64,000 bases of DNA, taken from the NCBI GenBank assembly GCA_023078555.1, contig CM041201.1, forward strand, positions 2,859,713-2,923,712, read 5' to 3'. Numbering within the stretch: the stretch's first letter is position 1; every line of letters starts with the position of its first letter. The translations under genes were made by a program, and so were the position numbers. Source of the DNA: Ulva prolifera. Lineage: Eukaryota; Chlorophyta; Ulvophyceae; Ulvales; Ulvaceae. Below, piece by piece: positions 1-11,529 of this stretch. A model generated the notes under the pieces. The model made no database searches. It worked only from the letters and a program-made list of their open reading frames with translations, and was not told the origin of the DNA.

Positions 1-57
1 AGTTGTCAATGTCCAATAGGATACGGCTCAGTAAATTCAGATTTACTTTACTTTACA
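1..57 (+). repeat. interspersed repeat copy 1 (cut by window edge)
   Basis: This is the right part of an element of about 75 bp that recurs at 3898-3976 and 4298-4371. The shared core contains GTCAATGTCCAATAGGATAC and ends in a run of TTTAC units. The copy lacks the left end (GTGGTCCCGTTAA) because the window begins inside it. The three copies are nearly identical, so the family is young or conserved. No coding sense is visible. Confidence 0.85.
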
Positions 58-60
58 ACA

Positions 61-1041
61 TGATCATCAAGGCCATATGAGCATGCATACATATATACGG
101 TGTGTATTCCTGGCAACGGCTCGCTGCCCGGCCTCTGTCCTTTGTAACTACATATATACGGCTCGCTTCCCGGCCTCTGTCCTTTGTAACTACATATATA
201 CGGTCGAGCTGTGGTACGTGCTCGTGCCCGGCCTAGTGCCATGACTGCGTGAGTGGATTTGCGTGTGTATTCCTGGCAACGGCTCGCTGCCCGGCCTCTG
301 TCCTTTGTAACTACATATATACGGGGCCTGGGGAGCAGGCCGCTGCCGCGCAGGCGACGGCGTTGGAGCGGGTGCTCAGGGCGGTGGTCCAGGAGAAACT
401 TGGGGACATCATGTTTATGCCGCCAGGTGACGCTTTGTGCATAGGGAATGTGTCGGTTGTGAACCCCTGTGCTGATACCTATTGCGGCCGAGCGGCCCGG
501 GAGGACGGGGGTGCTGCGGAGACGCGGGACGTGCAGAAACGCACTGCTTATCGTTTGTACGACCCTGATGCATACACTTTTGTGCTGTTATCGCATGAGA
601 CGCATGGTCGCTTGGGACAGCCTGCCATGAAATCACTCGAGTCGGCTGGCAGAGGTTGCGTCTCGGTGTGGTAAGGTGAACCGTGTTTTGTTTGTGATGA
701 ATGCTCTGCGCCGATTGAGTGTGGCTTTGTGCAAGGGGAATGCTCTTGTGCTCCGTGCGGGGCTTCAATCTTTGGCTGGCATCACCGGCAGGGCTGTGGT
801 ACGTGCTCGTACCCGCCCTAGTGCCATGAATGCGTGAGTGGATTTGCGGATGGATTCCTAGGAACGGTCTGGTAACCGGCCTCTGTTCTTTGTACGGCCT
901 CTGTTCTTTGGGCTCCAATCCTTGCCTGGAATTACCGGCAGGGCGAAGGTGCTCGGCCTAGTGCCATGACTGAGTGAGTGGATTTGCGAGTGGGTTCCTA
1001 GAAGCGGCTTGATGCCCGGCCTCCGTCCTTTGGAACTACAT
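61..1041 (+). mobile_element. nested 3' ends of a non-LTR retrotransposon (LINE)
   Basis: A 3' tail module (GGCAACGGCTCGCTGCCCGG, then CTCTGTCCTTTGTAACTACA and TATATACGG) occurs at about 101-160, 151-205 and 260-325, with diverged versions near 850-905 and 985-1041. The phrase CCTAGTGCCATGACTGCGTG precedes several of them. One copy (about 327-845) also carries the end of the element's coding region. This pattern fits serial insertion of 5'-truncated LINE copies into one another. A related copy lies inverted at 35448-36175. That it is a LINE is inferred from the coding remnant plus the repeated 3' ends; no reverse transcriptase domain is in the window. Confidence 0.7.
327..839 (+). pseudogene. 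LINE ORF C-terminal remnant, frameshifted
   Basis: The frame reads about 110 residues with the features CIGNVSVVNPC, RDVQKRTAYRLYDPDAY and LSHETHGRLG. These match the inverted copy at 35526-36137 and resemble the region after the reverse transcriptase domain in algal LINE proteins (family recognition from memory, not a search). Compared with the inverted copy there is one extra A near 629, after which this frame soon stops at 674 while the homologous downstream sequence continues in another frame to about 839. The 5' end is abruptly joined to a tail module, so the copy is 5' truncated and dead. Confidence 0.65.
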
Positions 1042-3006
1042 CCAGGTACCTGCAAGAAGCAATACCTATGGCTGGGACTCGCGTCTGGTGGCTGAGTAAT
1101 GTTGCTGTGGATCATCCGGCAAAGCTCAGCCGGCTGCAGTGTCAATCGTGGCTCGCGATGGCTGGTCGTCCATTGCAGCCACCAGGAAGGAGGCTCTCCG
1201 AGGAGTGTGGATACCAACTTGTGGCTTTGGAAAGAACAGACTGACATGATGACTGCTGGTGAGAGGTCTACTGGTGGCTGCGCCCTTGTCTCCTTGAGGC
1301 ACTCACAGCGCCTTCTGCAGCATGTTTTTGCACCGTTGGCATGCCTTGTCCCGATGATGCAACAGCACGTTGGACGGGGGGCTTGATCAACCCTGATCCA
1401 CCACGTGTGTCCCAAACTGCAGTCACACATGCACGCAGCAGGCTGTGGGTGCTGTGGCTCTGGGGGTGGGGTGTGCTGTGGGGCTGGGGGTGGGGTGGGG
1501 TTTGAGGCTTGGGCGGCCCCCGGCAATCGGGCGGCCTGGATGGCCGGCCTTGGGCAGCAGTGTATTGGGCGTGGCCCTGTCGTACGGCGGCAGTCGTTGA
1601 GGTCTTGGATGCTGTGTGGCTGTGTGTGGGCCGCTGGATTTGTGTGTGCGTGTGTGGGTGTGTGACCATCCGGGGGTGTGCTTGGCGGTCTGCGGATCTG
1701 TGTCGTTTGCTGTGAGCGTGATGGGTGTGGCGTGCGTGGTGTCTGGGTGTTTCCTTGGTCTCCTTGCCGCTTTCGCGGTGCTGCCCGCCTTGCCACCTTT
1801 ATCCTTGTAACACATGCTCACAGGCCGTGTTTGCATCATCCAGGATCCAGGACTATGCTGCAATGGCTTGCGATTGCTGCAATGGCTTGCGATAGCTGCA
1901 GCAATGCTTGCTGGCCTGCACATTGCAGTCAAGACATAAGCATCGAGGATCACATTGGCACAGAGAAAAGTGCGTGTGATCTGCCCCACTTCCCCAGCCA
2001 GCGTTCCGATGGCCCCCATGTGCTGTTTTGTACCCAAGCGCTGTACTTCCTGCTGGTATGCCGGCTCGGCCAGACGTCCAGCCTTCTTGAGTGAGACGTT
2101 GGTAGTCAAGGCTCAGACTTGAAGGATAATGGCACAGTGATAGTGGTCCCGGACCACGGGTCATGCAGCTTCCGTGTTCGGCAAATGGGCCAAAAGTCAT
2201 GACGCACAGCATTGCTGCGTATTGGTGCGCATTTCCGTGCTGAGCAACTGCGAAGACATAGATCAAAAGCTGAAACGCGAACTTGGATATGGAGTGTCAA
2301 CGCAGTGCCCCGCTTCGCGTGGAAGCCGAATCCGACCTTGAGTGTAGTTGATATTGATTTCCACAACCCATGTCAAACGCTATGGCAACGCTCACAGGAT
2401 CCTACTGCTTACGAGGCACCAGTACATGGCGGGCTTGGTCCTCACTGACTTGATAAGTGACAGCACGGGTGAACAGGCTCGCCTCCTGTAGGACGCGTCA
2501 GGTAATGCATCCATACAGAATGTGATCTACCCATGCAGCATCGTTCGCAAAGAAACTTTTGAGTGTTGAATGCGTGTCGAGAACAGCTTTACTTGTCTTG
2601 TGCACATAGCTGTGATTGCGTGCCTGTGTTGACTTTTGCGCTTACGTTGAAAGCGTGTCAAATCGTGTGATCATTACAAGCCAGAATCCCCGCTTCTTAG
2701 ACGTCGTCCAAAGGTCACTCCTGGGAATATTAAGGAAGTTCGGTGGCTGTGATCGCTGTGTTTGCTACGTGGCGTGTACCGGCCACTACATGCGTAGCGC
2801 CATTTCGGCAATGTGTCGAGAGTCCTGAGAATAGCGCAGATCTGAGAAAGCAGAATCCCTAAAGCTGCCAAGTGTGACCTCTTGCACCTCTGTTGTTTGA
2901 TCTTTTTGAATGGCTCATTGGCCAAGTTGTGCTGTTCGCTCTCTCGCATGCTGGCGGTGAAAGCAGTCTGAATGACCCGTTCTTGGCCGCACTGATATGT
3001 AAGTGA
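1042..3006. other. no recognised gene
   Basis: I see no reliable exon here. The interval holds GT-rich simple sequence around 1440-1680 and a perfect 19-bp tandem duplication (TGCTGCAATGGCTTGCGAT, 1856-1893). Open frames on both strands have no family resemblance. The start codon or first exon of the CDC50-like gene that follows may lie near the right end, since its exon at 3007 has no in-frame ATG before the membrane segment. Confidence 0.5.
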
Positions 3007-6000
3007 GTGACCGGCTGCTTTCCAGTGTCATCTTGGCAGCCGCTGGACCAGCGGAACGGCGGAGACTCCAAGACCTCGAAAGCCAACGGAAGAGCAGGCA
3101 GCAAGTCGCCGAACGGAGCGAAAAAGTTGCGATGGCACAAACGGTTATGGTTCCAGATAGCCCACCAGGACACTCCAGGTCGCCGTGCCTTCTTCCGGCT
3201 GAGATTCTGTGTCAGCTTCTTCTTGGGTCTCTGCATCATGTTCCTGGTGGGAGGTGGCTTCTTCCTAAGCTTCTCCCTGAAGCAAGTCCAGATCCGCGTC
3301 ACATACAGCGATGCTTCGCCGTTGAAGCAGTTTACTAACGAGCAGCGCTCTTTGCTCATGCAGGGACAAAGTACGCCCCCTGCTGCAGTGTATGTGCATC
3401 ACTGGCCTATGCCCTGTGTGAGCTCCCATGTGTGCGTGTGCATTGCCAACCTTGCCAGCATATGTTTGGACCTTCTTGCTCCCGGTTTGACGGTAGATAA
3501 CTCCTGAGAGTAGCATTTCTGCATCGAAGATGTCAACGGTGCTCGATTCGGTGCCTCCCTGATAGCTGGAGAGGTGTACAAAGAGCAATGGGCCATATGC
3601 TGGCTCTATTCAGTGCACTGGGGTGCACCGCACCAATTGAGAATCAATGCGGGTATGATGTGTTGCGCTTCTGAGCATTCATTGCAGATCAGTGCATGTG
3701 TGGACTTCAACAGTTACACATGCCTCCTCGTCGCCAGAAGTTTCATGTAGAACTGGCAGCTGTCTGTCTTACTTGATCATCACTGCTCCTGATTTGCTTC
3801 GGGTTGACCTGGACGTCCATGTAAAGGGTGATGCCGAGCCAGTGTGTAGCAGTGGCTCCATAGCTAATCATGGTGAAGTCACATAACAGGCAGACATGTG
3901 GTCCCGTTAATTCGGAGTTGTCAATGTCCAATAGGATACGGCTCAGTAAATTCAGATTTACTTTACTTTACTTTACAGGCAACCTCGAGCCTCCCAGCAG
4001 CCATAGTTGGCCATCGTTGCTGTCCAGCATGTCGTCTGGACGTCCTAGACAGCCTGTTCCGTAGACAACAGTGGCATCGACCATCCTTGCATGAATGTGC
4101 GCATGTGTGCAAGAGTCCTCATGTCCATGCTACAGCAGCTTCCATGTCTATGGTGTTACAAGCACAAAGCAAGCAAGGCAGGTAGCACCGTGCGCAACAA
4201 CCAGGGGAACCGCAAACCCACGCCATCAGCAATCAGCTTCCGTGTCTATGGTGTATCATGTACCGCACACAGCCACAGCTACCTGGTATCTGCATATGTG
4301 GTCCCGTTAACTCGGATTTGTCAATGTCCAATAGGATACGGCTCGGTAAATTTAGATTTACTTTACTTTACGTATACACAGCCTTCCGCAGCCGCTAAGG
4401 ACTCTGCACCGCTGCGCTGATGTGCCACTGCATTTGGTGTGTAGCAGGTGCAGCGAAGCTCTGCAATGTCGATTCGTGCAGCAGTGCCGGGTCTTTGCTG
4501 AATGTCCAGCACACGACGAAGTCTTCTTGATGATGCGAAGCAGACATGCCAGTTACGCACAGCGGGCGCAGTCCATGCTTATATCCTGGCAGTACCTGTA
4601 TGCGTGCTGCCACGCATTAGCTGTGTTCCACACAGGCACGGTAGTGGCAAATTCATTTCCACTTGAGAGAGCTGTTGAAGCGGTTCTGCAAAGACTTTTG
4701 TCTGTGTCCGCCTGGGCTGCATGTTCTATATATGCTGCCCCTGGGCTTCGCAGAGTCGGACACATGCTGCTTCAAATCCACCCACCAATGTCGCCTCATG
4801 CTGCTGCAACCTTCGTACACATCCTCCACGTCCTGCCGCGGCAATGCAATGAAGCGTTCCGGCAGACCTTGTGCTGGCTGCAGCTCACGCGCTGCACAAC
4901 CCGCCAGTCAGATTGACAACAGTGCAGGTGCCGCCTGGCTCAGGCTTCGGCCAGAGCAGCTGCTAGGAACTCATGTACTGTAGCGTGGGAAGCAGCTCAT
5001 CTGAAAGGTCTTAACGTGGCTGTGCTGTGTGCAGATGTGAGTGGGGCATCGCAGCCCGTGGTGTCAGACATCGATATCCTCGTCGAACATGACATGGAAC
5101 AGCCCATCTACATCTACTACATTCTCCACAAGTTCCATCAGAACCATAAGCGCTACGTGAAAAGCGTCGATTGGCGACAGGTCCACGGAAAGAACCTCTC
5201 TGCTGGCTCGCTCCTGGACTGCAAGGGCCAGAAGCGCTACATCACGGATTCAGCCAACAAGACAATCGAGAGAAATGGCCTCGTGGCCCCCTGCGGCCTG
5301 ATCTCTTGGAGCTACTTCAATGACACTTTCAGCAACTTCAGGGTGAGTGGCGCCCCGCTTCTTGCCTGCGGTACTGCACTGATGACGGCCTCGATTGTTG
5401 CTCTGCGGGCGCAGCTGCTAGTCTGCAATGGCTTGTTTGAATCCACTGTGGCATGGGGTCACGAGCGGACGCCAAAAGCAGCTCCCAGTGCGGCCGCATG
5501 GTTCTTAATGGCAGCAGCGCTGTGCTTCTGATTGCTGTCTCGGTGGCCTGAGTAGATGATGACATGTTTCTGTCGTGGTTGTTTTCACAGCAGTGCATGC
5601 ATGGTCATGTGAGGGCACAGGAGGAGCCATCTTGGCTATGGAACGAAACGAACACAGTCATGTGGCTTGTAAATGAGCATAGCAGGCATGCGGGCTGGGC
5701 CTGGAGCACGGCACTGGTTGCAGGCGGTGAGAGAAGAGGAGACGTCGATGATGGAGACGATTGTCGTTGATGACGATGAGCTGGCGTGGAGATCGGACCG
5801 CGAGACCCTGTTTGGCAACTTTGAGCCCCTCAACCACAACTCGATCCCTGCATTCCGGGGCGGGAAGGAGCTGCTGCTGAATGTCAGCAGAGATGAGCAT
5901 TTCATGGTTTGGATGCGACTAGCAGCACATGCTGGTGCGACTGCGACTGACAGGCTTTCACCCTTGCTGTGTCTCCTCCTGCTACTGTTTGTTATTGCGG

Positions 6001-6656
6001 TCGAGCTCTGAGCTCCAGCCCTGAGCTCTAAGGAGCGTGCTGTTGATTCGTGCAACGTGGCACGTCTTGCTTTCTGTTTTGGTACTCTGCCGTGACGGCC
6101 CAAGCTCCAGTAAACTGTATGTGGTGCTGTTTTCTCGACCATTCCCTGCGAAGGAACGACAATGCCAGATTGACAGAGCCTGTAGCACCCACCACAGGCA
6201 AGCACACCAGTAAAGCTGCATACAGCCATGCGAAAACCGGAGCATGCAAGCGAAGCCTCATCCATTCAGCTGCTCTCACCAGGGCTATGTGCTGTTGTAG
6301 ATGTCCGGAAGTACTATGGCGTGATCCGGACGGACTTGAACAAGGGGGACCGCCTGCAGTTCAGCGTGACCCATCAGTACAACACGTACGACTTTGATGG
6401 TCAGAAGGAGCTCCTGTTCACTACGTCGGGCCCATTCGGCAACAGAAATCTGACCCTTGGGGTCGTTTGGCTCATGATGGGAGGTCTGACAGGCTGCATC
6501 ACTTTGGCCTATATTTTGCTCGGATGGCATCAGATATGGAGCATAGACCGAAGGATTGCTGACCTGCAGCGCAGGTTCGCACGGGGATCTGCAAACTATC
6601 AAGTGGCCGATGCGTATCCATATCCTGATGGCCTTCCACGCGAGAAGCAGTTCTAG
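3007..6656 (+). CDS. CDC50/LEM3 family protein, copy 1 (P4-ATPase beta subunit)
   Basis: CDC50 proteins bind P4-type ATPases (lipid flippases), help them leave the ER and take part in their transport cycle. Exons are 3007?-3370, 5035-5342, 5724-5934 and 6301-6656; phases agree at every junction (1, 0, 1). Visible features are an N-terminal membrane segment (FFLGLCIMFLVGGGFF), the lumenal block IYIYYILHKFHQNHKRYVKS, PCGLISWSYFNDTF, ELAWRSD, FMVWMRLAAH, and a second membrane segment after FGNRNLTLGV. NDTF is a candidate N-glycosylation site. The 5' end is unresolved: the frame is open from 3007 but has no ATG upstream of the first membrane segment, so a short first exon is probably missing. Intron 1 is 1664 bp and carries two interspersed repeats. 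A tandem paralogue follows at 7530. Confidence 0.88.
3898..3976 (+). repeat. interspersed repeat copy 2, in CDC50 copy 1 intron 1
   Basis: This is a full copy starting GTGGTCCCGTTAATTCGG and ending in repeated TTTAC units. It is nearly identical to 4298-4371 and to the copy at the left window edge. Confidence 0.85.
4298..4371 (+). repeat. interspersed repeat copy 3, in CDC50 copy 1 intron 1
   Basis: Same element as at 3898-3976, about 400 bp away in the same intron and orientation. The DNA between them also contains a duplicated phrase, CTTCC(A/G)TGTCTATGGTGT, near 4140 and 4236, so the true duplicated unit may be larger than the 75-bp core. Confidence 0.85.
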
Positions 6657-7529
6657 GCCAGTAACCGCAGATGAAGAGCTGTTTCAGCATGCAGCGTGAG
6701 TCGAGGCTGACAGTGTTGGCATGTTCGCCTGGGAGGGGAATGCAGTCGCGACCATTGGGCATCTCATGCCGGTACACAGTGTGCTGTGCCCATAGTTTGT
6801 GCGGCCAGTGCCTGCCTGAGCTGATGCTGTTTTTGTGGACTGCCGATCCGGAGGTTTCAGATCCTTACATTGGTTCATGTTGATTATATTTCGTTGGTGT
6901 GGCCTGGATCAGGACTGCATGTGTGGAGAGTACCTCCGCACACATTTCAATTGTACCGTACGTGCTTCAATATGATGGCGGCATATGGATGAACTTGTGT
7001 AAAGTGGTCTTGCTGCAAAGAAGAATTTCATTGGAGGCAATCCAATATCGGTCAGCAATTACGAAATATCGAGAGACGTAAAACACACTGGACCGCCGGG
7101 CAGGGCCCTGCAGGGTGCTGCACTGCTTTGGCATGAAGATGTTTAGCGTCGTGTGGGTGATGACGCCATTTCAAAGTGCTCGAGTCGTTGTGCGATCGGG
7201 TCAGGAAGCTGCGTTAATCGTGCGGGCTACGCAACCGCTCATCATTCCCTGGTAGTAAAACACGAGACTTCATTCAACTTCTGTTGCTGCGTTTCTATGG
7301 TAGGACTTACGCCACTGGCCCGATGTGTAAGCGTAGTTGAGGCCACAGCAGCTCTATCATGTCAAGGGCGGCAAGTAGATCACAGAGAGGCATAGCATCA
7401 CGGTTTGCCGTCGGTGCTGAAATAATTGCTTTGGTTACGAGTCAAGATTGGTGGCCGGCGCTCTAGTGTGATGCCATGTGCGTACCGCGCCATGTACGGG
7501 AGTAACAATTTCATCCCCGGTCTTCGGTT
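6657..7529. other. spacer between the two CDC50 genes
   Basis: No exon or repeat recognised. It must contain the 3' UTR of copy 1 and the promoter of copy 2. A TGTAA motif near 6999 is a candidate green-algal poly(A) signal but lies far from the stop codon, so I do not rely on it. Confidence 0.4.
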
Positions 7530-9642
7530 ATGGCCGTCATGATGCGCAGTCGTGCTGCAGTGGCATCGCATGTATCACGCACCTCTTCCCCTGGAACGCT
7601 GGTGGGGGCGACAAGCTGGACGAAGGTCCTATGGCACCAATTCTCTCGGCAGTACACTCCAGGACATCGCACCGTATTCACTCTAAGGTTCTCGATCGGC
7701 GTGTTCGTCGGAATGTGTCTCATCTTTTTCATCGGAGGGAGCATCTTGCTCAGCCAGACGCTGTCGTTGGTACAAATGCGCGCTGTGTACAGTGACTCGC
7801 CACCCATGTCCAACTTCTCCAACGCAGAACGCTCGCTGCTACTGCAAGGGCAAGGTGCGTTAGAGAGACGCCCAAACTACCTGTAGCAAACGTCATGTAG
7901 CATTGTTTGCTAGATCTGGAGGCAGAGATATCCCAGCTGTATTGTGGAATGACTGTATGGCATGGGGGTGCTGACCACAATGATGCACAAGGAGCATCCT
8001 TGCGTGTGTTGCTTTCCTGGCTTTGTTGATCCTCGTGACAGTGTCAGGATCTGCAAACCGGTCAAAGTTTTCAGTTCGGCCTCGTGTACCTGTCCAAATA
8101 CTGCATAAACAGGTCTGTGCATGCAGAGGTGAGGAACGTCTCACAGGCATTTCAGCCACTAGTGTCGGAGATAATTCTGCCGGTGAAGCAGGACATGAAG
8201 TCACCCATTCATATATACTACTTGCTGCATAACTTCTTCCAGAGCCATAAGCGGTATGTGCGCAGTGTGAGCTACGGTCAACTGCATGGTGCTGATGTAT
8301 CTGCATCCGCCCTGGACGCATGCAAGCCACAACGGTATCTCACCAACAAGGCAAATGAAAGTTTCGAAGCGGAAGGTCTTATCAACCCATGTGGTCTCGC
8401 CGCGTGGAGCCTCTTCAATGATACATTCACAGATTTCAAGGTTTGTGCTCTGTACTGCAGAACATGGGTTGGCATCAGTCCAGGACGATGTTGCTCAAGT
8501 GTGTACATGATACAATGGACACATCTTGGCACTTTGACGTCTGGAATGGTCAAACTGCTGCTGCGAGGACGCCTTGCGCTGTTGACGGGTATTGCCAAGG
8601 CTGATCCAGCTTCTACGAATTGTCATATTTAACTCCCAGGTCAAACTTATGTTTACGTTCTTATAGAGCATCTCGGCCGACATGGAGTACCTTCCATGTC
8701 GTCGGTGAGACCCGTGCATGCTTCGAGTTGTTTGGCATATGGTGCTGTGCTCGAAGGACAATGCACTGGCCTCACAGGTGGTCCGGGCAGAGAGTCCAGG
8801 AGTGGATGAAGAGATCATCGTCGACTCCTCCAAGCTTGCATGGAGCACAGATCGGGATTCGTATTTTGGCAATACAGAACCCGTCAATCACAACATCTTG
8901 CCTGCACAGCGTGGGGGCCGGGCTCTGGAGGTCAGCTTGAACCAAGACGAACTCTTCATGACGTGGATGCGAGTCGCTGCCCATCCCAGTAAGTCTGCTT
9001 GAGTCCTGTGCTCGCAGTGCATCCCAGATGGACATCTGGCCGCCCCTGATTTACATCTGGTGATGGCTCTGTGTATTGTGTGGTGTACACCAAAATATTT
9101 TCTCCCGAAGCTGAATGCTCACAACCCTGTCTCACAGCCCTGACAATCGGATCCGATAAGGTCTTGTCATCTGACACATGTTTGCAGGAACCTTCATATA
9201 TAATATTTAATAATGATATCATATTGTCATGCTCACAACTCTTGTTGAGCATCACAGTGTGACTATGAAGGACGAGCTCGGTCTGTTTGCAGGCGCCCGA
9301 AAGTTCTATGGCACCATCAATCAGGATCTGAAAGAAGGTGATGAGTTGCGGTTTCTGGTCACACATAACTTCAACACATACGGATTTGATGGAAAGAAGG
9401 AGCTGCTGGTTACGACTGGTGGCTCGTTTGGCAACCGGAACCCCACCTTTGGGATTGCATGGGTTACTATGGGCGTCATTGCTCTCCTGATCGCAAGCAC
9501 TTACACTGTGCTGGGATGGGATCAGCTGTGGCGGGAGGGTGTGAGAGTTGATGACCTGCAGAGCCAGTGGAGGAAGGGCACTCGCCACCGCCTGGGTTCT
9601 GCTATACCCATCTTCGCATCCAATGTCAAGGCTACAGTCTAG
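7530..9642 (+). CDS. CDC50/LEM3 family protein, copy 2 (P4-ATPase beta subunit)
   Basis: Exons 7530-7854, 8127-8440, 8778-8988 and 9293-9642 join in phases 1, 0, 1 to give 399 residues from an ATG, close to the usual CDC50 length. Features are a first membrane segment (FVGMCLIFFIGGSILLS, about residues 55-75), a large lumenal domain with IYYLLHNFFQSHKRYVRS, NPCGLAAWSLFNDTF, LAWSTD and LFMTWMRVAAHP, then FGNRNPTFGIAWVTMG leading into the second membrane segment and a short cytosolic tail. RNVSQ and NDTF are candidate N-glycosylation sites. Intron positions and phases equal those of copy 1, so the pair arose by tandem duplication after the introns were in place. Intron 1 is only 272 bp here. 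The donor GTGCGT at 7855 follows the window-wide donor pattern. Confidence 0.93.
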
Positions 9643-10140
9643 CCCTGCACACATGTGGGCGCTGCTTGGAACAAGATATGACCGTTGCTGGGGCGTGGCA
9701 AGCACCATGTATCACATCATATCGACAGTATGGCCCGCCGCTGCCACCGCCAGTGACCGATTAATTTTCAATGGTGCCTGCTTCGTCGGGCCTGCAGAGC
9801 ACATGCAGCAGCAGCATCGGGCTACTTATGACATTGGTGTAGTTCGGCTACATCCGGCACAGTCGGCCTAATGTGGAGTACCCTTGGTGAAAAGCGCGGC
9901 AACGTTTTGTGGAGAATTCTGCAGTGTAAGAGCACTGAACCACAGTAACTACTCCTGCCATGAGTAGTGATGGCTATGGTCTATTTGGGTTGCTGGGGTG
10001 CCAGTCACGTTGCATCTTGATAACCAACCACGTCGAAAAGCAATGACAGAGGGCCAGAGCAGCGCGACGCTGGCGGCTGATGAAACACGGGCGCTGAGCA
10101 AATACATGGTTGATCTGGCATACCACACAACACAACTCTG
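9643..10140. other. spacer between CDC50 copy 2 and the pseudouridine synthase gene
   Basis: The two genes converge here, so the interval should hold both 3' UTRs. No exon, RNA gene or repeat recognised. Confidence 0.4.
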
Positions 10141-11529
10141 TCACTCTGTCGTTTGGTGTGTCTTCAACACAGCATCAAACAGTTGTGGCCGCTCGGTCTC
10201 CATCACCACGAGGTCACCAGTCACTGGGTGCAGAACCTTGCACTCCACCTTCCACAGGCACATGCGCTCCCCCATTGCATCCCCCTGCACACACCGGCCC
10301 CACTGGTGGCCCTCTCCATGCCCCCCCTCCTCACCCACACACGCTGCACCGCCAGCCTCGCTCCCTTCCCGTGCCCGCTTCTTGCCCACCTCTCCCTCTC
10401 CAGGCACAGCCTCCACGCAACCAGTCGCGGCCCCCGACTCGTCCGGCTCCGCAGACAGTGCATTGCCTGCCGCGCTAGCACTTGGCACCGGCCCTCCCGG
10501 CTGCATGGGCTCACCCCCTGCTGCGCCATTCCCCTCCGCGACAGCCTCTGCCGCTTCGCCAGCTCGCCCCGGGGCCGCCAACACAGCTTGCTCTCTCCCT
10601 GGCGCGGCCGCGAGGTCTTCCTCGGGGACCTCCTGCAGCCCCCGCGGCAGCTGCGCACGCGGCACCGCCGCTCGCCGCCAGTACTTCACGTCCCCGAGGA
10701 TCGGGTGGCCGATCATCATCATGTGGCGGCGCAGCTGGTGCGTGCGGCCGGTGCGTGGCCACAGGTCCACGAGCGTCACGTGGCCGCACTTCGCGGACGC
10801 ATGCACCGCGACGCTACGGAACTCCGTCTCGCAGGCGTCGCCGGAGAGGGGGAAGGTGACGCGGCCGCACCCGCGCAGCGCGCCGCGCACGAGCGCTTGG
10901 TAGCGCTTGATCATGCGGCGCTGCGCAAACGCGCGGCCAAGGCGCTGCATTGCGACGGTCGTCTTGGCGCATATGAGCAGGCCTCCGGTTTCGGCGTCGA
11001 GGCGGTGCGCAGGCTGCGGCACACGGAGCACGCCTGTAGCACCTCACGGCATGAAACTGTTGGTTCGTCAATGCCGCATACGGTTCTGCGTCAACGTCGG
11101 TACATACGGTGGTCCGTCAATGTTGGTACATACGGTTTTGGCGGGGTCCCAACCGAGCAGCAGCGTAACAACGAATTGCGTGTTGCAAATTGACCTAGAA
11201 GTGGTGCGTTTGGCAGGGGGGGGTGAGGGGCAGATGTGAAGTCCTGGTGCGGACCTGGGATGGAAGGCATCGTGAGGGCGTAGTTGATGCATTCTGAGGC
11301 CGTGACTTGATCGGGCCGGCGCTTGCCCATGTTGATGGTGGGCATGCCCTGGATCTTGACGACTGCAGCGATGTGGTCGTCTTCGTAGGCGACCTCGAGT
11401 TTGACTGGGGCTTGTGAGGCATCGTGCTGTGCCCGTGGGGTGACTCTGGTGAGGAGTTTGATGTTTTGCTCTGCGCAGAGCTCGGTGGTCGTGTCGGCGA
11501 CGTCATTGTCAACGAGAATGAGGCCTTTC
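10141..11529 (-). CDS. RluA-family RNA pseudouridine synthase (5' end unresolved)
   Basis: The family converts uridine to pseudouridine in rRNA or tRNA. The last two exons are clear: 11529-11255 and 11033-10141 on the minus strand, joined in phase 1. The first carries VAYEDDHIAAVVKIQGMPT, typical of the start of the RluA catalytic fold. The second carries AHRLDAETGGLL with the catalytic Asp, then FAQRRMIKRYQALVRG, GRTHQLRRH and HPILGDVKYW. A low-complexity stretch of roughly 110 residues rich in Ala, Gly and Glu follows, and only then the closing block LWKVECKVLHPVTG. Upstream, KGLILVDNDVADTTTE could be part of an S4-like RNA-binding region; that is a guess. Phase at 11529 requires at least one more 5' exon, not located. 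The compartment is unknown. Confidence 0.85.

Noticed and set aside
858..1796. A 312-codon minus-strand frame near the left end.
   Set aside because: Composition is His/Thr/Pro/Arg simple sequence produced by GT-rich DNA, and it overlaps LINE tails; no family resemblance.
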